A stretch of 64,000 nucleotides of DNA, from the NCBI RefSeq assembly GCF_001982635.1, contig NZ_MKFI01000007.1, positions 62,001 to 126,000 of the forward strand, in the 5' to 3' direction. The notes under the pieces are model-generated. The model ran no database searches, was not told where the DNA came from, and was given only the letters and a program-made list of their open reading frames with translations. This document shows positions 24,021 to 32,874 of the stretch, in pieces; the stretch's first letter is position 1; each line of letters opens with the position of its first letter. The position numbers were made by a program, and so were the translations under genes. The DNA comes from Bradyrhizobium mercantei (GTDB lineage: Bacteria > Pseudomonadota > Alphaproteobacteria > Rhizobiales > Xanthobacteraceae).

Positions 24021-24081
24021 GACCCCTCACCCGGATCGCATGGGTATGCGATCCGGCCTCTCCAACAAGGGGAGAGGCGGA
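24021..24081. repeat. REP-like palindromic element
   Basis: cccctcacccggatcgcatg with complementary gcatgggtatgcgatcc, followed by cctctccaacaaggggagagg. It belongs to the same loose family as 13386-13577, 38520-38641 and 59001-59138. Confidence 0.7.
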
Positions 24082-24124
24082 CCGCCGACGTGGCACTAGC
24101 CGCGGATAAACTGATACCCCGCCG

Positions 24125-24643
24125 TTACGCCCTTGGCGCGCAGCGGACGTAGACCATGTTGCCGTAGCGGGTGGCGGCGTCCTTGTCGACGAAGCGGGTG
24201 ATCAGGACCCTGCCGTCGAACGAGATGATCTCGCGGTCCTGCTCGCCGGGCACCGGTCCGGGCGGGCCGATATAGTTCTTGCCGCTCGGGGAACCCTTCA
24301 GCCGCAGTTCCTGCGGGGTGGCCTGGTCGGCCAGATGCATGATGACGCCGCCGTTCTGGCCGGCACCGATCACGTAAGGCTGCTTGCACTGGCCGCGCGC
24401 GGCGGCCTCGGTGCGGGCGCGGTCGGCGGGATTCTGGAACGAGGCGAGACCCCAGCGGCCGACGATCTCGTCGGGGCGGATGCTCGCCGGCATCTCCGGG
24501 GCGACCCCGGGTTCGACGGGCGCCGGCTCGGGGTTCGACGACAGCGACGGCAGGCTCATGCTGCCGCACGCCCCCAAAAGTGTCGTCAGCGCCGAAACAG
24601 CCGCGAACCGTGCGACCAATCGCGCGTTGAGTGACCTGATCAT
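24125..24643 (-). CDS. predicted lipoprotein of unknown function
   Basis: 172 aa starting MIRSLNARLVARFAAVSALTTLLGACGS. LLGAC is a good lipobox, so the protein should be lipid-anchored in the envelope. The globular part includes IVGRWGLASFQNPADRARTEAAARGQCKQPYVIGAG, VIMHLADQATPQELRLKGSPSGKNYIGPPGPVPGEQDREIISFDGRVLITRFVDKD and MVYVRC, with two further cysteines. The order resembles small alphaproteobacterial outer-membrane lipoproteins. It diverges from groES. The frame is open 23 codons upstream; the lipoprotein signal determined the start. Confidence 0.8.
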   Translation of the reverse strand: MIRSLNARLVARFAAVSALTTLLGACGSMSLPSLSSNPEPAPVEPGVAPEMPASIRPDEIVGRWGLASFQNPADRARTEAAARGQCKQPYVIGAGQNGGVIMHLADQATPQELRLKGSPSGKNYIGPPGPVPGEQDREIISFDGRVLITRFVDKDAATRYGNMVYVRCAPRA

Positions 24644-24799
24644 ATGTATCCCCCGACTATGGTCCCGGCCGCACCCGTCCTGCAGCCAAGCGTAAAACTT
24701 AAGACGGAGCAATGACGTCTGACAAAATTACGTCATCGCTACGATTTGGTTTCTGGTCCACCATCCTATATTGGCCTCACCAAGGCCTTAACCCCTTTG

Positions 24800-24828
24800 C
24801 TTGACAGAAACTGTGCCAAGCCATATTT
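24800..24828 (+). promoter_or_regulatory. probable heat-shock (RpoH-type) promoter of groESL
   Basis: CTTGACAG at 24800 and CCATAT at 24821 are spaced as expected for an alphaproteobacterial sigma-32-type promoter; TTGACA also fits sigma-70. The CIRCE element begins just downstream at 24841, so both sigma and repressor control are possible. Position is inferred by eye. Confidence 0.5.
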
Positions 24829-24840
24829 CCGGGCCCACAA

Positions 24841-24867
24841 TTAGCACTCTCGCACCACGATTGCTAA
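24841..24867. promoter_or_regulatory. CIRCE operator (HrcA binding site)
   Basis: TTAGCACTC, nine bases, then GATTGCTAA. This matches the CIRCE consensus TTAGCACTC-N9-GAGTGCTAA with a single mismatch in the right arm. It is 96 bases upstream of the groES start. Repression by HrcA, relieved on heat shock, is established for this element. Confidence 0.92.
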
Positions 24868-24962
24868 CTGCGCCGGGCGTCCTGCCCTGCGCCGACCGGG
24901 CCGGCATCCAACGCCGGTCTCGATGAACCGGACCTGAAACCGAGCCTCCAAGAGGGAACGTC

Positions 24963-25259
24963 ATGGCTAAATCCACCTTCCGCCCACTGCACGACCGCGT
25001 CGTGGTCAAGCGTATCGATGCCGAGGAGAAGTCCAAGGGCGGCATCATCATTCCGGACTCGGCCAAGGAGAAGCCGTCGCAGGGCGAGATCGTCGCCGTC
25101 GGCCCGGGTGGCCGCGACGAGGCCGGCAAGCTGATCCCGATCGACCTCAAGGTCGGCGACCGCGTGCTGTTCGGCAAGTGGTCGGGCACCGAGGTCAAGC
25201 TCGACAACCAGGAGCTCCTGATCATGAAGGAGTCCGACATCATGGGCGTGCTGGCGTAA
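24963..25259 (+). CDS. groES: co-chaperonin GroES
   Basis: A 98-aa cap of the GroEL chamber. FRPLHDRVVVKRIDAEEKSKGGIIIPDSAKEKP contains the mobile loop (about residues 17-33), followed by GEIVAVGPGGRDEAGKLIPIDLKVGDRVLFGKWSGTEVKLDNQELLIMKESDIMGVL, all typical. The GAGGGAACGTC ribosome-binding region precedes ATG 24963. Controlled by the CIRCE element and a probable heat-shock promoter. groEL follows after a 173-base gap occupied by an intergenic repeat. Bradyrhizobium species usually carry several groESL operons, so this is one of probably more copies. Confidence 0.97.
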   Translation: MAKSTFRPLHDRVVVKRIDAEEKSKGGIIIPDSAKEKPSQGEIVAVGPGGRDEAGKLIPIDLKVGDRVLFGKWSGTEVKLDNQELLIMKESDIMGVLA

Positions 25260-25294
25260 CGCCAATCCATCGAGAGCCCGCCTCTCGTTCCTCT

Positions 25295-25384
25295 GTCATG
25301 CCCGGACTTGATCCGGGCATCCATCAAGCTTCGAAAGAGTCTTGCAAGGACGATGGATTGCCGGGTCAAGCCCGGCAATGACGG
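25295..25384. repeat. palindromic repeat between groES and groEL
   Basis: Begins gtcatgcccggacttgatcc and ends gccgggtcaagcccggcaat plus gacgg. Ends are complementary, with internal inverted pairs. It resembles the gtcat...atgac family at 10284 and 19041. It sits inside the chaperonin operon and can fold in the transcript. Confidence 0.8.
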
Positions 25385-25432
25385 GCGCAGTTGCCGGGTG
25401 ACCGCACACAATCATTCCAGGAGTTCAAATCA

Positions 25433-27067
<1,635 letters not shown>

Positions 27068-27093
27068 GCCCCCCGCTCATCCGCATCGAGATC

Positions 27094-27124
27094 GAAGGCC
27101 GCCTCCGGGCGGCCTTCTTTTTTT
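27094..27124 (+). terminator. rho-independent terminator after groEL
   Basis: aaggccgcc / ggcggcctt with a 4-base loop, followed by a run of T interrupted by one C. It begins 27 bases after the groEL stop. Confidence 0.9.
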
Positions 27125-27160
27125 GCAGTTTGATTACGATCGAGACGTAAGGATCATCGC

Positions 27161-27451
27161 ATGTCCCGCGACGCCAAATCACTGACGTCAACGCTGGCGC
27201 TGTTCTACGCGATCGGCGCGGTGCTCGCGTTGGGCGCCTATGTCCAAGGCAGCATCGATGACTTCGCGGCGGTCTTGACGTTCTGGTTCAAGCAAACGGT
27301 GACGTTCGTGGTGCTCGGCGCGGGTTACGGCCTCTATTGCGTCATCGCCGGCTCGATCGGTCATCGTCCAAAAGCGCCGCTGCGATTTCTGGACATATCG
27401 TTCCTGGCCGCCGCGGCCACGCTCGGCGTCGGCATGCTGGTCCGCAGTTGA
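27161..27451 (+). CDS. small membrane protein of unknown function
   Basis: 96 aa with three hydrophobic segments (about residues 10-28, 42-64 and 75-93): LALFYAIGAVLALGAYVQGS, VTFVVLGAGYGLYCVIAGS, FLDISFLAAAATLGVGMLV. No recognised domain. AAGGA lies 10 bases before ATG 27161. It stands alone between the groEL terminator and a repeat. Confidence 0.6.
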   Translation: MSRDAKSLTSTLALFYAIGAVLALGAYVQGSIDDFAAVLTFWFKQTVTFVVLGAGYGLYCVIAGSIGHRPKAPLRFLDISFLAAAATLGVGMLVRS

Positions 27452-27462
27452 GCACAAAAATC

Positions 27463-27542
27463 GTAGGGCGGATTAGCGAAGCGTAATCCGCCGAGATACC
27501 GCGCGTGATCGGCGGATTACGCCTTCGGCTAATCCGCCCTAC
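27463..27542. repeat. 80-bp inverted repeat (gtagggcggatta family)
   Basis: The arms gtagggcggatta...taatccgcc and ggcggatta...taatccgccctac are complementary over about 30 bases each. This is a widespread Bradyrhizobium intergenic palindrome, by my recollection. Located between the small membrane protein and the convergent ABM monooxygenase. Confidence 0.85.
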
Positions 27543-27562
27543 CGGCTGAATTCGACGGCACG

Positions 27563-27931
27563 CTAGGCCACGCACACGCCCGGGACCGCGACCTTCTGGA
27601 ACAGATGCGGCGATGCCACCGCCGAGGCCGGATAGGCCGAAAGCTTGGCCCTGAACTCCGGGTTCATGAAGGCGGCACGAAAGGCGGCGGTGGATTCCCA
27701 GACCGCGTAATTCAGGTAGGCCGGGCTGTCGCCGAGCGCGCGGTGCAGCTGGGTCGAGATGAAGCCGGGCTGCCGCTTCATGATGTCGGCATCGTCCTGC
27801 CAGGCCTTCAGGAAGGTGTCCTCGTCAGCCTTGTCGAGCGTGAAGAGGTTGACCAGCACGACGTTGCTGGCTTCGACCGCGAGCTGGCGGTCGATCGGAA
27901 ATGCGGGGTCGAGGGGGCGCATATGCGGCAT
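27563..27931 (-). CDS. antibiotic biosynthesis monooxygenase (ABM) domain protein
   Basis: 122 aa with a ferredoxin-like ABM fold: NVVLVNLFTLDKADEDTFLKAWQDDADIMKRQPGFISTQLHRALGDSPAYLNYAVWESTAAFRAAFMNPEFRA. These are small cofactor-free oxygenases or related dimers acting on quinol or aromatic compounds, or haem. It diverges from the MarR gene at 28029, and the shared 97-base promoter region contains a perfect palindrome, so it is probably the MarR target. Substrate is not deducible. Confidence 0.85.
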   Translation of the reverse strand: MPHMRPLDPAFPIDRQLAVEASNVVLVNLFTLDKADEDTFLKAWQDDADIMKRQPGFISTQLHRALGDSPAYLNYAVWESTAAFRAAFMNPEFRAKLSAYPASAVASPHLFQKVAVPGVCVA

Positions 27932-27988
27932 GGTTGGCTCCGTTGAATTGGTGCTATGATGTCATTCCGTTATGATGGATACATATCG

Positions 27989-28012
27989 ATATTGACATTA
28001 TGATGTCAATAT
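27989..28012. promoter_or_regulatory. candidate MarR operator
   Basis: atattgacat, four bases, atgtcaatat: a perfect 10-base inverted repeat ending 16 bases before the MarR start codon. A related half site (atgatgtcat) lies at about 27956-27965. The position suggests autoregulation and control of the divergent ABM gene. Confidence 0.7.
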
Positions 28013-28028
28013 ACTCCTATGGTGACAA

Positions 28029-28505
28029 ATGCCGCAGACCAAGCGAACCCCGGCGGGCGAAGCCCTGAGCAGCCTGATTCTCGACCTGTTCCGCCTCAAC
28101 AGCCTGCTGTTCACATCAGGCGACCGGTTGGTGGCCGGGCTCGGGCTGACCAGCGCGCGCTGGCAGATCCTCGGCGCCATCATCGCCACTGAGCGCCCGC
28201 AACCGGTGGCGTGGCTGGCGCGCGACCTCGGCGCGGCCAGGCAGAACGTGCAGCGGATCGTCAACGACCTCGAGAGGGACGGACTCGTCACATTCGAGAC
28301 CAATCCGCATCACCGCCGCGCCCAGCTCGTGGTGCTGAGCGATAAGGGACGCCAGGCCTTCGACGCCGCCATGCGCCTGCAATTGCCCTGGGTGAACAAT
28401 CTCGCCGACGGACTGTCGCTGAAGGATATCGAAACCGTGGCTCGCGTCGTCGCGACGCTGCGCGGCCGACTGGAGAACGGCGAGGAACCTGACGAACGCG
28501 GATGA
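28029..28505 (+). CDS. MarR family transcriptional regulator
   Basis: 158 aa. A winged helix-turn-helix spans about residues 35-100: LGLTSARWQILGAIIATERPQPVAWLARDLGAARQNVQRIVNDLERDGLVTFETNPHHRRAQLVVLSDKGRQAF. Helical dimerisation segments lie on either side. MarR proteins are usually ligand-released repressors of a neighbouring gene. The perfect palindrome immediately upstream and the divergent ABM monooxygenase fit this. The ligand is unknown. Confidence 0.92.
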   Translation: MPQTKRTPAGEALSSLILDLFRLNSLLFTSGDRLVAGLGLTSARWQILGAIIATERPQPVAWLARDLGAARQNVQRIVNDLERDGLVTFETNPHHRRAQLVVLSDKGRQAFDAAMRLQLPWVNNLADGLSLKDIETVARVVATLRGRLENGEEPDERG

Positions 28506-28565
28506 CGCACGGCACGTCTGCGTTCGTCATGAAAGTGCCAAAGGTCAGGTCGGTCGAAATGCGAG

Positions 28566-28592
28566 AACCGCCGTTAGGCGGCCTTCTTTTTT
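28566..28592 (+). terminator. rho-independent terminator after the MarR gene
   Basis: ccgcc / ggcgg with a gtta loop, then ccttctttttt. It begins about 60 bases after the MarR stop. Confidence 0.7.
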
Positions 28593-28656
28593 GCGCAATG
28601 ACAGGGAGGTTTGCTAGTTACGGCGGAACCGATTCTGCCCTTCGAGGACTCATCGT

Positions 28657-29856
28657 ATGCGCGCGCTCCCGCTCCTGCTGCTCGGTCTTGCCGTCGCCTC
28701 GGCCCCTGCCCTCGCCCAGATCAAGCTGCAAACCAAGCCGGCACCGTCGAACGGCCCCGAGACGCGCTATTTCACCTCGATCGACGGCCTGATGGACGGC
28801 AATGCCGACGTCGTGCTGAAGGAGACCCGCCAGGGCAAGACCGTGACCGCGGCGGTGCTCGACGTCTGCTATCCCGCCGACAAGAGCTCCGACCGCAAGG
28901 ACCGCTTCGTCGCCAACCTGACCGTCAACGGCCAGACGCTGTCCGGCACCACCCAGAGCGTCGCCGACAAGCAGCCGGTCACGATCAAGCTGAACCGCAA
29001 GCAGACCGGCGACGGCTTTGAGTTCCGCGGCCAGATCACGATCGGCCAGACCGTGACCGAGGTGGCATCGACGGACAACTCCGATCTCAGCGAGAAGGAA
29101 TTCCACGACAACCAGGCCACCGAGGACGGCATCACGCCGCAGCCGAAGGATTTCACCGACGTTTCGCCGGAGTCGATCGGCGTGCGGGTGAAGCTCGATG
29201 CAGCAGCGGATTTCCTCAAGAGCCTGAAGGGCGAGGCCGTCGAGATCGGCACCTCCAGCCTCGCAGTGACCTGCGATGCGCTGCGCTCCGGCGAGCAGAC
29301 CATCAACCTCACCGTCGATCCCGAGCGCGCCAGCGCGCTGCTCGCCAAGGCGAAAGCAGCCCCGGGCGTGACGGCAGCCGGCTGGACCAGCGGCGTGGTC
29401 GAGATGGACCGCACCATCCGCTTCGCCGCCGCCGACTGGAGCAGCGGCGACAAGGTCAACAAGGACAAGCTGGCAACCGCGATCGCAGGCGTGCTGGCGA
29501 AGACGCTTGCCGCAAAGCCTGCGTCTGCGACCTGGAATGCGAATACCGGCAAGCTCAAGCTGGTGCTGAAGCGGCCCAGCACGATCTACCCTGTGCTCGG
29601 CCTCACCCAGAATTACGAAGTCACCGCCCTCGTCTCACCGGATAAGCCCGGCAGCTCGGACAAGTTGATGCTGTGGGTCTCGAGCCCCACCGTCTCGACG
29701 TCGGACGACAGCGCCGGCGCCAAGCTGAACCTGTCAGACGACTCCAGCAGCGACGAGGAAGGCAGCGAGACCAAGGACGACAACGGCGCGATCGACGCGC
29801 TGCTCAAGGAATTCAAGGGCCAGCGCTGGGACGCCGACAAGTCGGTGTGGCGGTAA
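28657..29856 (+). CDS. exported protein of unknown function
   Basis: 399 aa with signal peptide MRALPLLLLGLAVASAPALAQ. The mature protein is largely beta-type and highly hydrophilic, with a segment ETRYFTSIDGLMDGNADVVLKETRQGKTVTAAVLDVCYPADKSSDRKDRFVANL, a middle domain (about 140-320) and a Ser/Asp/Glu-rich linker (DDSSSDEEGSETKDDNG) before the C-terminal ALLKEFKGQRWDADKSVWR. It contains two cysteines. No named family is recognised. It stands alone and is probably periplasmic. Confidence 0.7.
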   Translation: MRALPLLLLGLAVASAPALAQIKLQTKPAPSNGPETRYFTSIDGLMDGNADVVLKETRQGKTVTAAVLDVCYPADKSSDRKDRFVANLTVNGQTLSGTTQSVADKQPVTIKLNRKQTGDGFEFRGQITIGQTVTEVASTDNSDLSEKEFHDNQATEDGITPQPKDFTDVSPESIGVRVKLDAAADFLKSLKGEAVEIGTSSLAVTCDALRSGEQTINLTVDPERASALLAKAKAAPGVTAAGWTSGVVEMDRTIRFAAADWSSGDKVNKDKLATAIAGVLAKTLAAKPASATWNANTGKLKLVLKRPSTIYPVLGLTQNYEVTALVSPDKPGSSDKLMLWVSSPTVSTSDDSAGAKLNLSDDSSSDEEGSETKDDNGAIDALLKEFKGQRWDADKSVWR

Positions 29857-29867
29857 GGCCGCCGCTC

Positions 29868-30065
29868 TTAGGCTGCCCTCGTCTTCAGCGGCACAACATT
29901 GTCGCGCACCGGCTGCGGAGCTGCGTCCGGGCCGGACTGAAGCATCCCGTCGCTTCTGACAAACAATTCAGAACGAGGCTCGATCGCGGCGCGATCGAAT
30001 AGCGCCCGCAGCTCGGGACGAAGTCCGTCGCCGCGCAGCGCGGCGATCGCATCGAAATGACGCAT
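29868..30065 (-). CDS. 65-aa hypothetical protein
   Basis: Starts MRHFDAIAALRGDGLRPELRALFDRAAIEPRSELFVRSDG and ends VVPLKTRAA; AGGAGA lies 6 bases before the ATG at 30065. The product is hydrophilic, mixed-charge, with no signal peptide or membrane segment. Codon use looks like its neighbours, which together with the ribosome-binding site supports a real gene. Function unknown. Confidence 0.5.
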   Translation of the reverse strand: MRHFDAIAALRGDGLRPELRALFDRAAIEPRSELFVRSDGMLQSGPDAAPQPVRDNVVPLKTRAA

Positions 30066-30313
30066 GATGGTCTCCTGTGTGATCGCGAAGACGTTCGCGC
30101 GTCGGTGTTGTGCAAACCACCCGCTTCCCGATTCCACGACGGCGTTCGCGAAGCGGCGCTAAGCGCCATGTCGACAAAGCGGAATCTCGTCTGAAGCTCG
30201 ATCGCGAGCCCGATCTGAAATCGGGTGGCTCGACACACGCCTCCAAATGTTCACTGCGCGCATCGACAGAACGCCGGCCGCGATACCGGCAACGCGCAAA
30301 TGGAGACGAACAG

Positions 30314-30841
30314 ATGTCAGAGGACAACAAGACCGTGGTCGGCCGATGGTTCAAGGAGTTCTGGGGCAATCCCTGGAATCCGCGCATCATCAACGAGCTC
30401 GCAACGGCCGACATCGTCGTGCACTACCCGATGCACGAACCGAAGAAGGGCCGCGCCGCGGTGACGAAGTTCATGACCGAGTTTCGCGAGGCGTTTCCGG
30501 ATCTCAATTTCTGGGGCGTCGGCGATCTCGTCGCGGAAGGCGACCTCGTCGTCGGCCGCTGGGAAGGCGGCGGCACCCACACCGGGCCTGCGTTCAGCGA
30601 CTTCCGCCTCGGCTCGCTGCCCGCAGCCTCCGGCCGCAAGATGACGTTCGCCGGCACCACCGTGCTGCGCGTGCAGGACGGACGGATCGCCGAGGAGCTC
30701 GGACAGGAAGATGCGATCACCGCCATGCTGCAGCTCGGCCTCATCCGCCTGCCCGAACAGGACGGCGCAGCGGCGCGGCCGGGCGGCGAATTGCCGGCCG
30801 GCTGGAACAACATGCCGGGATATCCGGAGGGGCCGCGCTGA
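30314..30841 (+). CDS. SnoaL-like ester cyclase family protein
   Basis: 175 aa with a cone-shaped alpha+beta-barrel: VVGRWFKEFWGNPWNPRIINELATADIVVHYPMHEPKKGRAAVTKFMTEFREAFPDLNFWGVGDLVAEGDLVVGRWEGGGTHTG, then GRKMTFAGTTVLRVQDGRIAEELGQED. This is the SnoaL/NTF2-like pattern, often annotated as ester cyclase; many members are not cyclases. The start is ATG 30314 after GGAGACGAACAG; the frame is open upstream to 30110 without similarity. A C-terminal Pro/Gly tail is specific to this copy. Confidence 0.8.
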   Translation: MSEDNKTVVGRWFKEFWGNPWNPRIINELATADIVVHYPMHEPKKGRAAVTKFMTEFREAFPDLNFWGVGDLVAEGDLVVGRWEGGGTHTGPAFSDFRLGSLPAASGRKMTFAGTTVLRVQDGRIAEELGQEDAITAMLQLGLIRLPEQDGAAARPGGELPAGWNNMPGYPEGPR

Positions 30842-30987
30842 ACACGGCCGCACGGCCTGGCGTCAATCGACGATCGCATCATCACTACCCGAACGCGGTT
30901 ACCACCGCGGTCGGGTAGCGCAAACCAGCGGCGCGATGAAATTGAAGGTCTCTAAGCCGACGGCTCGCTGGATGGATTCCAATGTTG

Positions 30988-31027
30988 CTGCGCCGGCATC
31001 GCATCTCCTGATGCAATGCCGGCGCAG
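30988..31027. terminator. hairpin between convergent genes
   Basis: ctgcgccggcat and atgccggcgcag are perfectly complementary across 16 bases, followed by tttgttc on the plus strand. It lies between the SnoaL-like gene and the PaaI-like gene, so it may stop both. A second, imperfect inverted repeat (ctacccgaacgcggt / accgcggtcgggtag) lies at about 30890-30920. Confidence 0.65.
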
Positions 31028-31048
31028 TTTGTTCGCAGCAACTCCACA

Positions 31049-31516
31049 TCACCCCTGAAAGATCAGGCATGTCGTCGTGCCATGGGCGAGCAGCCGCCCC
31101 TTCGCGTCGGTGACCCTGCCTTCGGCAGTGCCGACGCGGCGGCCGCAATTGAGCACATGGCCCTCGGCGCGGATCGGGCCGGTATCGGGCGTGATCGGAC
31201 GTAGCAGCGAGATCTTGAACTCGAGCGTGGTCTGGCTGGTGCCGGCATCGAGCGTCGATTGCACTGCAAGTCCCATGCAGCTGTCGAGCAACGTCGCGGT
31301 GAGGCCGCCATGCACGGTGCCCGCCGGATTGAGATGCGCATCGGTCGGCACCAGCGTGACGACGACGCGGCCGTGTTCGGCTTCAGTGACGTCATAACCG
31401 AGCGTCCGCGCGATGGTGTTGAGCGGCAAGGCGCCGGAGGCGAGCCCCTGGACGAACTCGAGCCCGCTCATCCTGAGTTTCTGTTCAGCACTGACGGTGC
31501 CGTAGCTCTTTGCCAT
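31049..31516 (-). CDS. PaaI family hotdog-fold thioesterase
   Basis: 155 aa. The hotdog domain carries the family motif AHLNPAGTVHGGLTATLLDSCMGLAVQSTL (about residues 60-90) and TTLEFKISLLRPITPDTGPIRAEGHVLNCGRRVGTAEGRVTDAKGRLLAHGTTTCLIF. These enzymes hydrolyse acyl-CoA thioesters, often of aromatic acids. The Ada/AraC-like regulator gene follows upstream on the same strand 18 bases away, so the two may form a transcript. Substrate unknown. Confidence 0.9.
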   Translation of the reverse strand: MAKSYGTVSAEQKLRMSGLEFVQGLASGALPLNTIARTLGYDVTEAEHGRVVVTLVPTDAHLNPAGTVHGGLTATLLDSCMGLAVQSTLDAGTSQTTLEFKISLLRPITPDTGPIRAEGHVLNCGRRVGTAEGRVTDAKGRLLAHGTTTCLIFQG

Positions 31517-31534
31517 TGCTGATCTCCATCGGGT

Positions 31535-32113
31535 TCATTGCATCGTGACGTCTGACGGCCGCTTCCGTCGCAGCGAGGCGGGCGAGCGTCCGTAGAGTTT
31601 TGCGAAGGCGGCGTTCATGCGCCTTGGACTGGAGAAGCCGGCGCGCTGCGCCACCAGCGCGAGCGGAAGCTCGCTGCCGTCGATCAGGCGCTTGGCGCGC
31701 TGCACGCGCAACGACAGCGCAACCTGCAACGGCGAGGCATCGAGGTGCTCGGCGAACAGCCGCGACAGATGCCGCGCGCCGATGCCGAGCCGATCGGCCA
31801 GCGCTCCGACATCGCCGCGGTCGAGCGCGCCCGCTTCGATCAGCGCCAGCGCACGTTCGACGGTGGTCCTGGTGCCCTTCCACGCCGGGCAGAACGGCGC
31901 CGCCTCGGGACGGCAGCGCAGGCAGGGCCGGAAGCCGGCGCGCTCGGCCGACGCCGCGCTGCCATAGAACCGCACATTGCGGGCGAGCGGCGTGCGGGCG
32001 CGGCATACCGGGCGGCAATACACGCCCGTGGTCTTGACCGCGACGAACACGACGCCGTCCCAGGCCGGATCGCGGCGTTGAAAAGCTTCATACTGTGCGG
32101 CGAAGTCGAGCAT
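31535..32113 (-). CDS. Ada-type metal-binding plus AraC helix-turn-helix regulator
   Basis: 192 aa. The N-terminal half resembles the Ada/AdaA methyl-phosphotriester sensor domain: FVAVKTTGVYCRPVCRARTPLARNVRFYGSAASAERAGFRPCLRCRPE, with four cysteines in the zinc/methyl-acceptor arrangement. The second half is an AraC-type double helix-turn-helix (LADRLGIGARHLSRLFAEHLDASPLQVALSLRVQRAKRLIDGSELPLALVAQRAGFSSPRRMNAAFAKLYGRSP). The O6-alkylguanine methyltransferase domain of full Ada is absent. This suggests an AdaA-like activator of alkylation repair. Start uncertain: ATG 32113 chosen, 32188 possible. Confidence 0.85.
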   Translation of the reverse strand: MLDFAAQYEAFQRRDPAWDGVVFVAVKTTGVYCRPVCRARTPLARNVRFYGSAASAERAGFRPCLRCRPEAAPFCPAWKGTRTTVERALALIEAGALDRGDVGALADRLGIGARHLSRLFAEHLDASPLQVALSLRVQRAKRLIDGSELPLALVAQRAGFSSPRRMNAAFAKLYGRSPASLRRKRPSDVTMQ

Positions 32114-32471
32114 GCCTTCGCTATAAACGCGGCCGCCCACCGCGACGACCCGGTTTGCGGAGACGACGTCCGGAAACGACCGCTGCATGCGCCGCCGCTC
32201 CCGGGCGCATGTCACATCACCGTGACGCGGTTTGACGCCTCAGCGCGGCACGTGATACGGCGTCTCTGCCGAAAATAGGTATGGCCGGATTGGTAAGCCC
32301 GGCCACTTCCCGAGACGGGAAGACTAGCCCGCCGCTTTGCGGTGAGACCCACGGCCGGACAGAGTGACGAGACCGTCACGCTGCCGGTTGGGTCATGCGC
32401 GTCACCATTTCGGCCCTTCCGTCGGCTTCGGCGTCGTCACCGTCCGTTCCTCAAACCCGAACGGATGAACC
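32114..32471. other. intergenic region with a series of hairpins
   Basis: Between the divergent Ada-like and VOC genes. Reading on the plus strand it contains at least five short perfect stems: cggc/gccg (32258-32271), ggccgg/ccggcc (32283-32304), cttccc/gggaag (32306-32322), ccgc/gcgg (32332-32342) and gtgacg/cgtcac (32364-32379). No open frame of note. It may be a structured leader or small RNA. Confidence 0.45.
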
Positions 32472-32852
32472 ATGCAACTGAAACATCTCAATCTCGCGAC
32501 CTCGGATGTCAGCGACCTTGCCGCCTTCTTCCGGCGCTTCTTCGCCTTCAAGAGCCTGCTGGAGCGCGGCTCCACCTTCACCATCCTCGGCAATGACGAC
32601 GGCTTCGTGCTCACCTTGATGCGGCTGAAGCCGAGCGATCCGCCGGCCTATCCCGAGACCTTCCATCTCGGCTTCTATGTCGCGGACCGCGCCGCACTTG
32701 CGGCCAAGCGCGATGAGCTTGCCGCCACCGGCCTGTCGCCGCAGCAGATCCAGGAGGCCGGACGCTCCGGACGCGGCGCGCATTTCTACTGCACCGCGCC
32801 CGGCAACATCGTCGTCGAGATCGCCACGGCGCCGGAGCTGCACGAGGCGTAG
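32472..32852 (+). CDS. VOC family (glyoxalase-like) protein
   Basis: 126 aa with the vicinal-oxygen-chelate fold: LKHLNLATSDVSDLAAFFRRFFAFKSLLERGSTFTILGNDDGFVLTLMRL in the first half and FHLGFYVADRAALAAKRDELAATGL, GRGAHFYCTAPGNIVVEIATAPE in the second. His5 (KHLNL), His near residue 65 (FHLGF) and Glu in VVEIAT are in metal-ligand positions. Such proteins include glyoxalases, extradiol dioxygenases and resistance proteins; activity is not assignable. Start ATG 32472. Confidence 0.88.
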   Translation: MQLKHLNLATSDVSDLAAFFRRFFAFKSLLERGSTFTILGNDDGFVLTLMRLKPSDPPAYPETFHLGFYVADRAALAAKRDELAATGLSPQQIQEAGRSGRGAHFYCTAPGNIVVEIATAPELHEA

Positions 32853-32874
32853 GCCCGCACGCGAACGCCCCGGA

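Noticed and set aside
24021..24081. Possible CRISPR-like repeats among the gc-rich palindromes
   Set aside because: Copies are scattered, palindromic and lack regularly spaced unique spacers; they are REP-like intergenic elements.
32216..32471. Possible known riboswitch (cobalamin, TPP or SAM type) upstream of the VOC gene
   Set aside because: The hairpins do not show the conserved loop sequences of these classes; kept only as an unclassified structured region.
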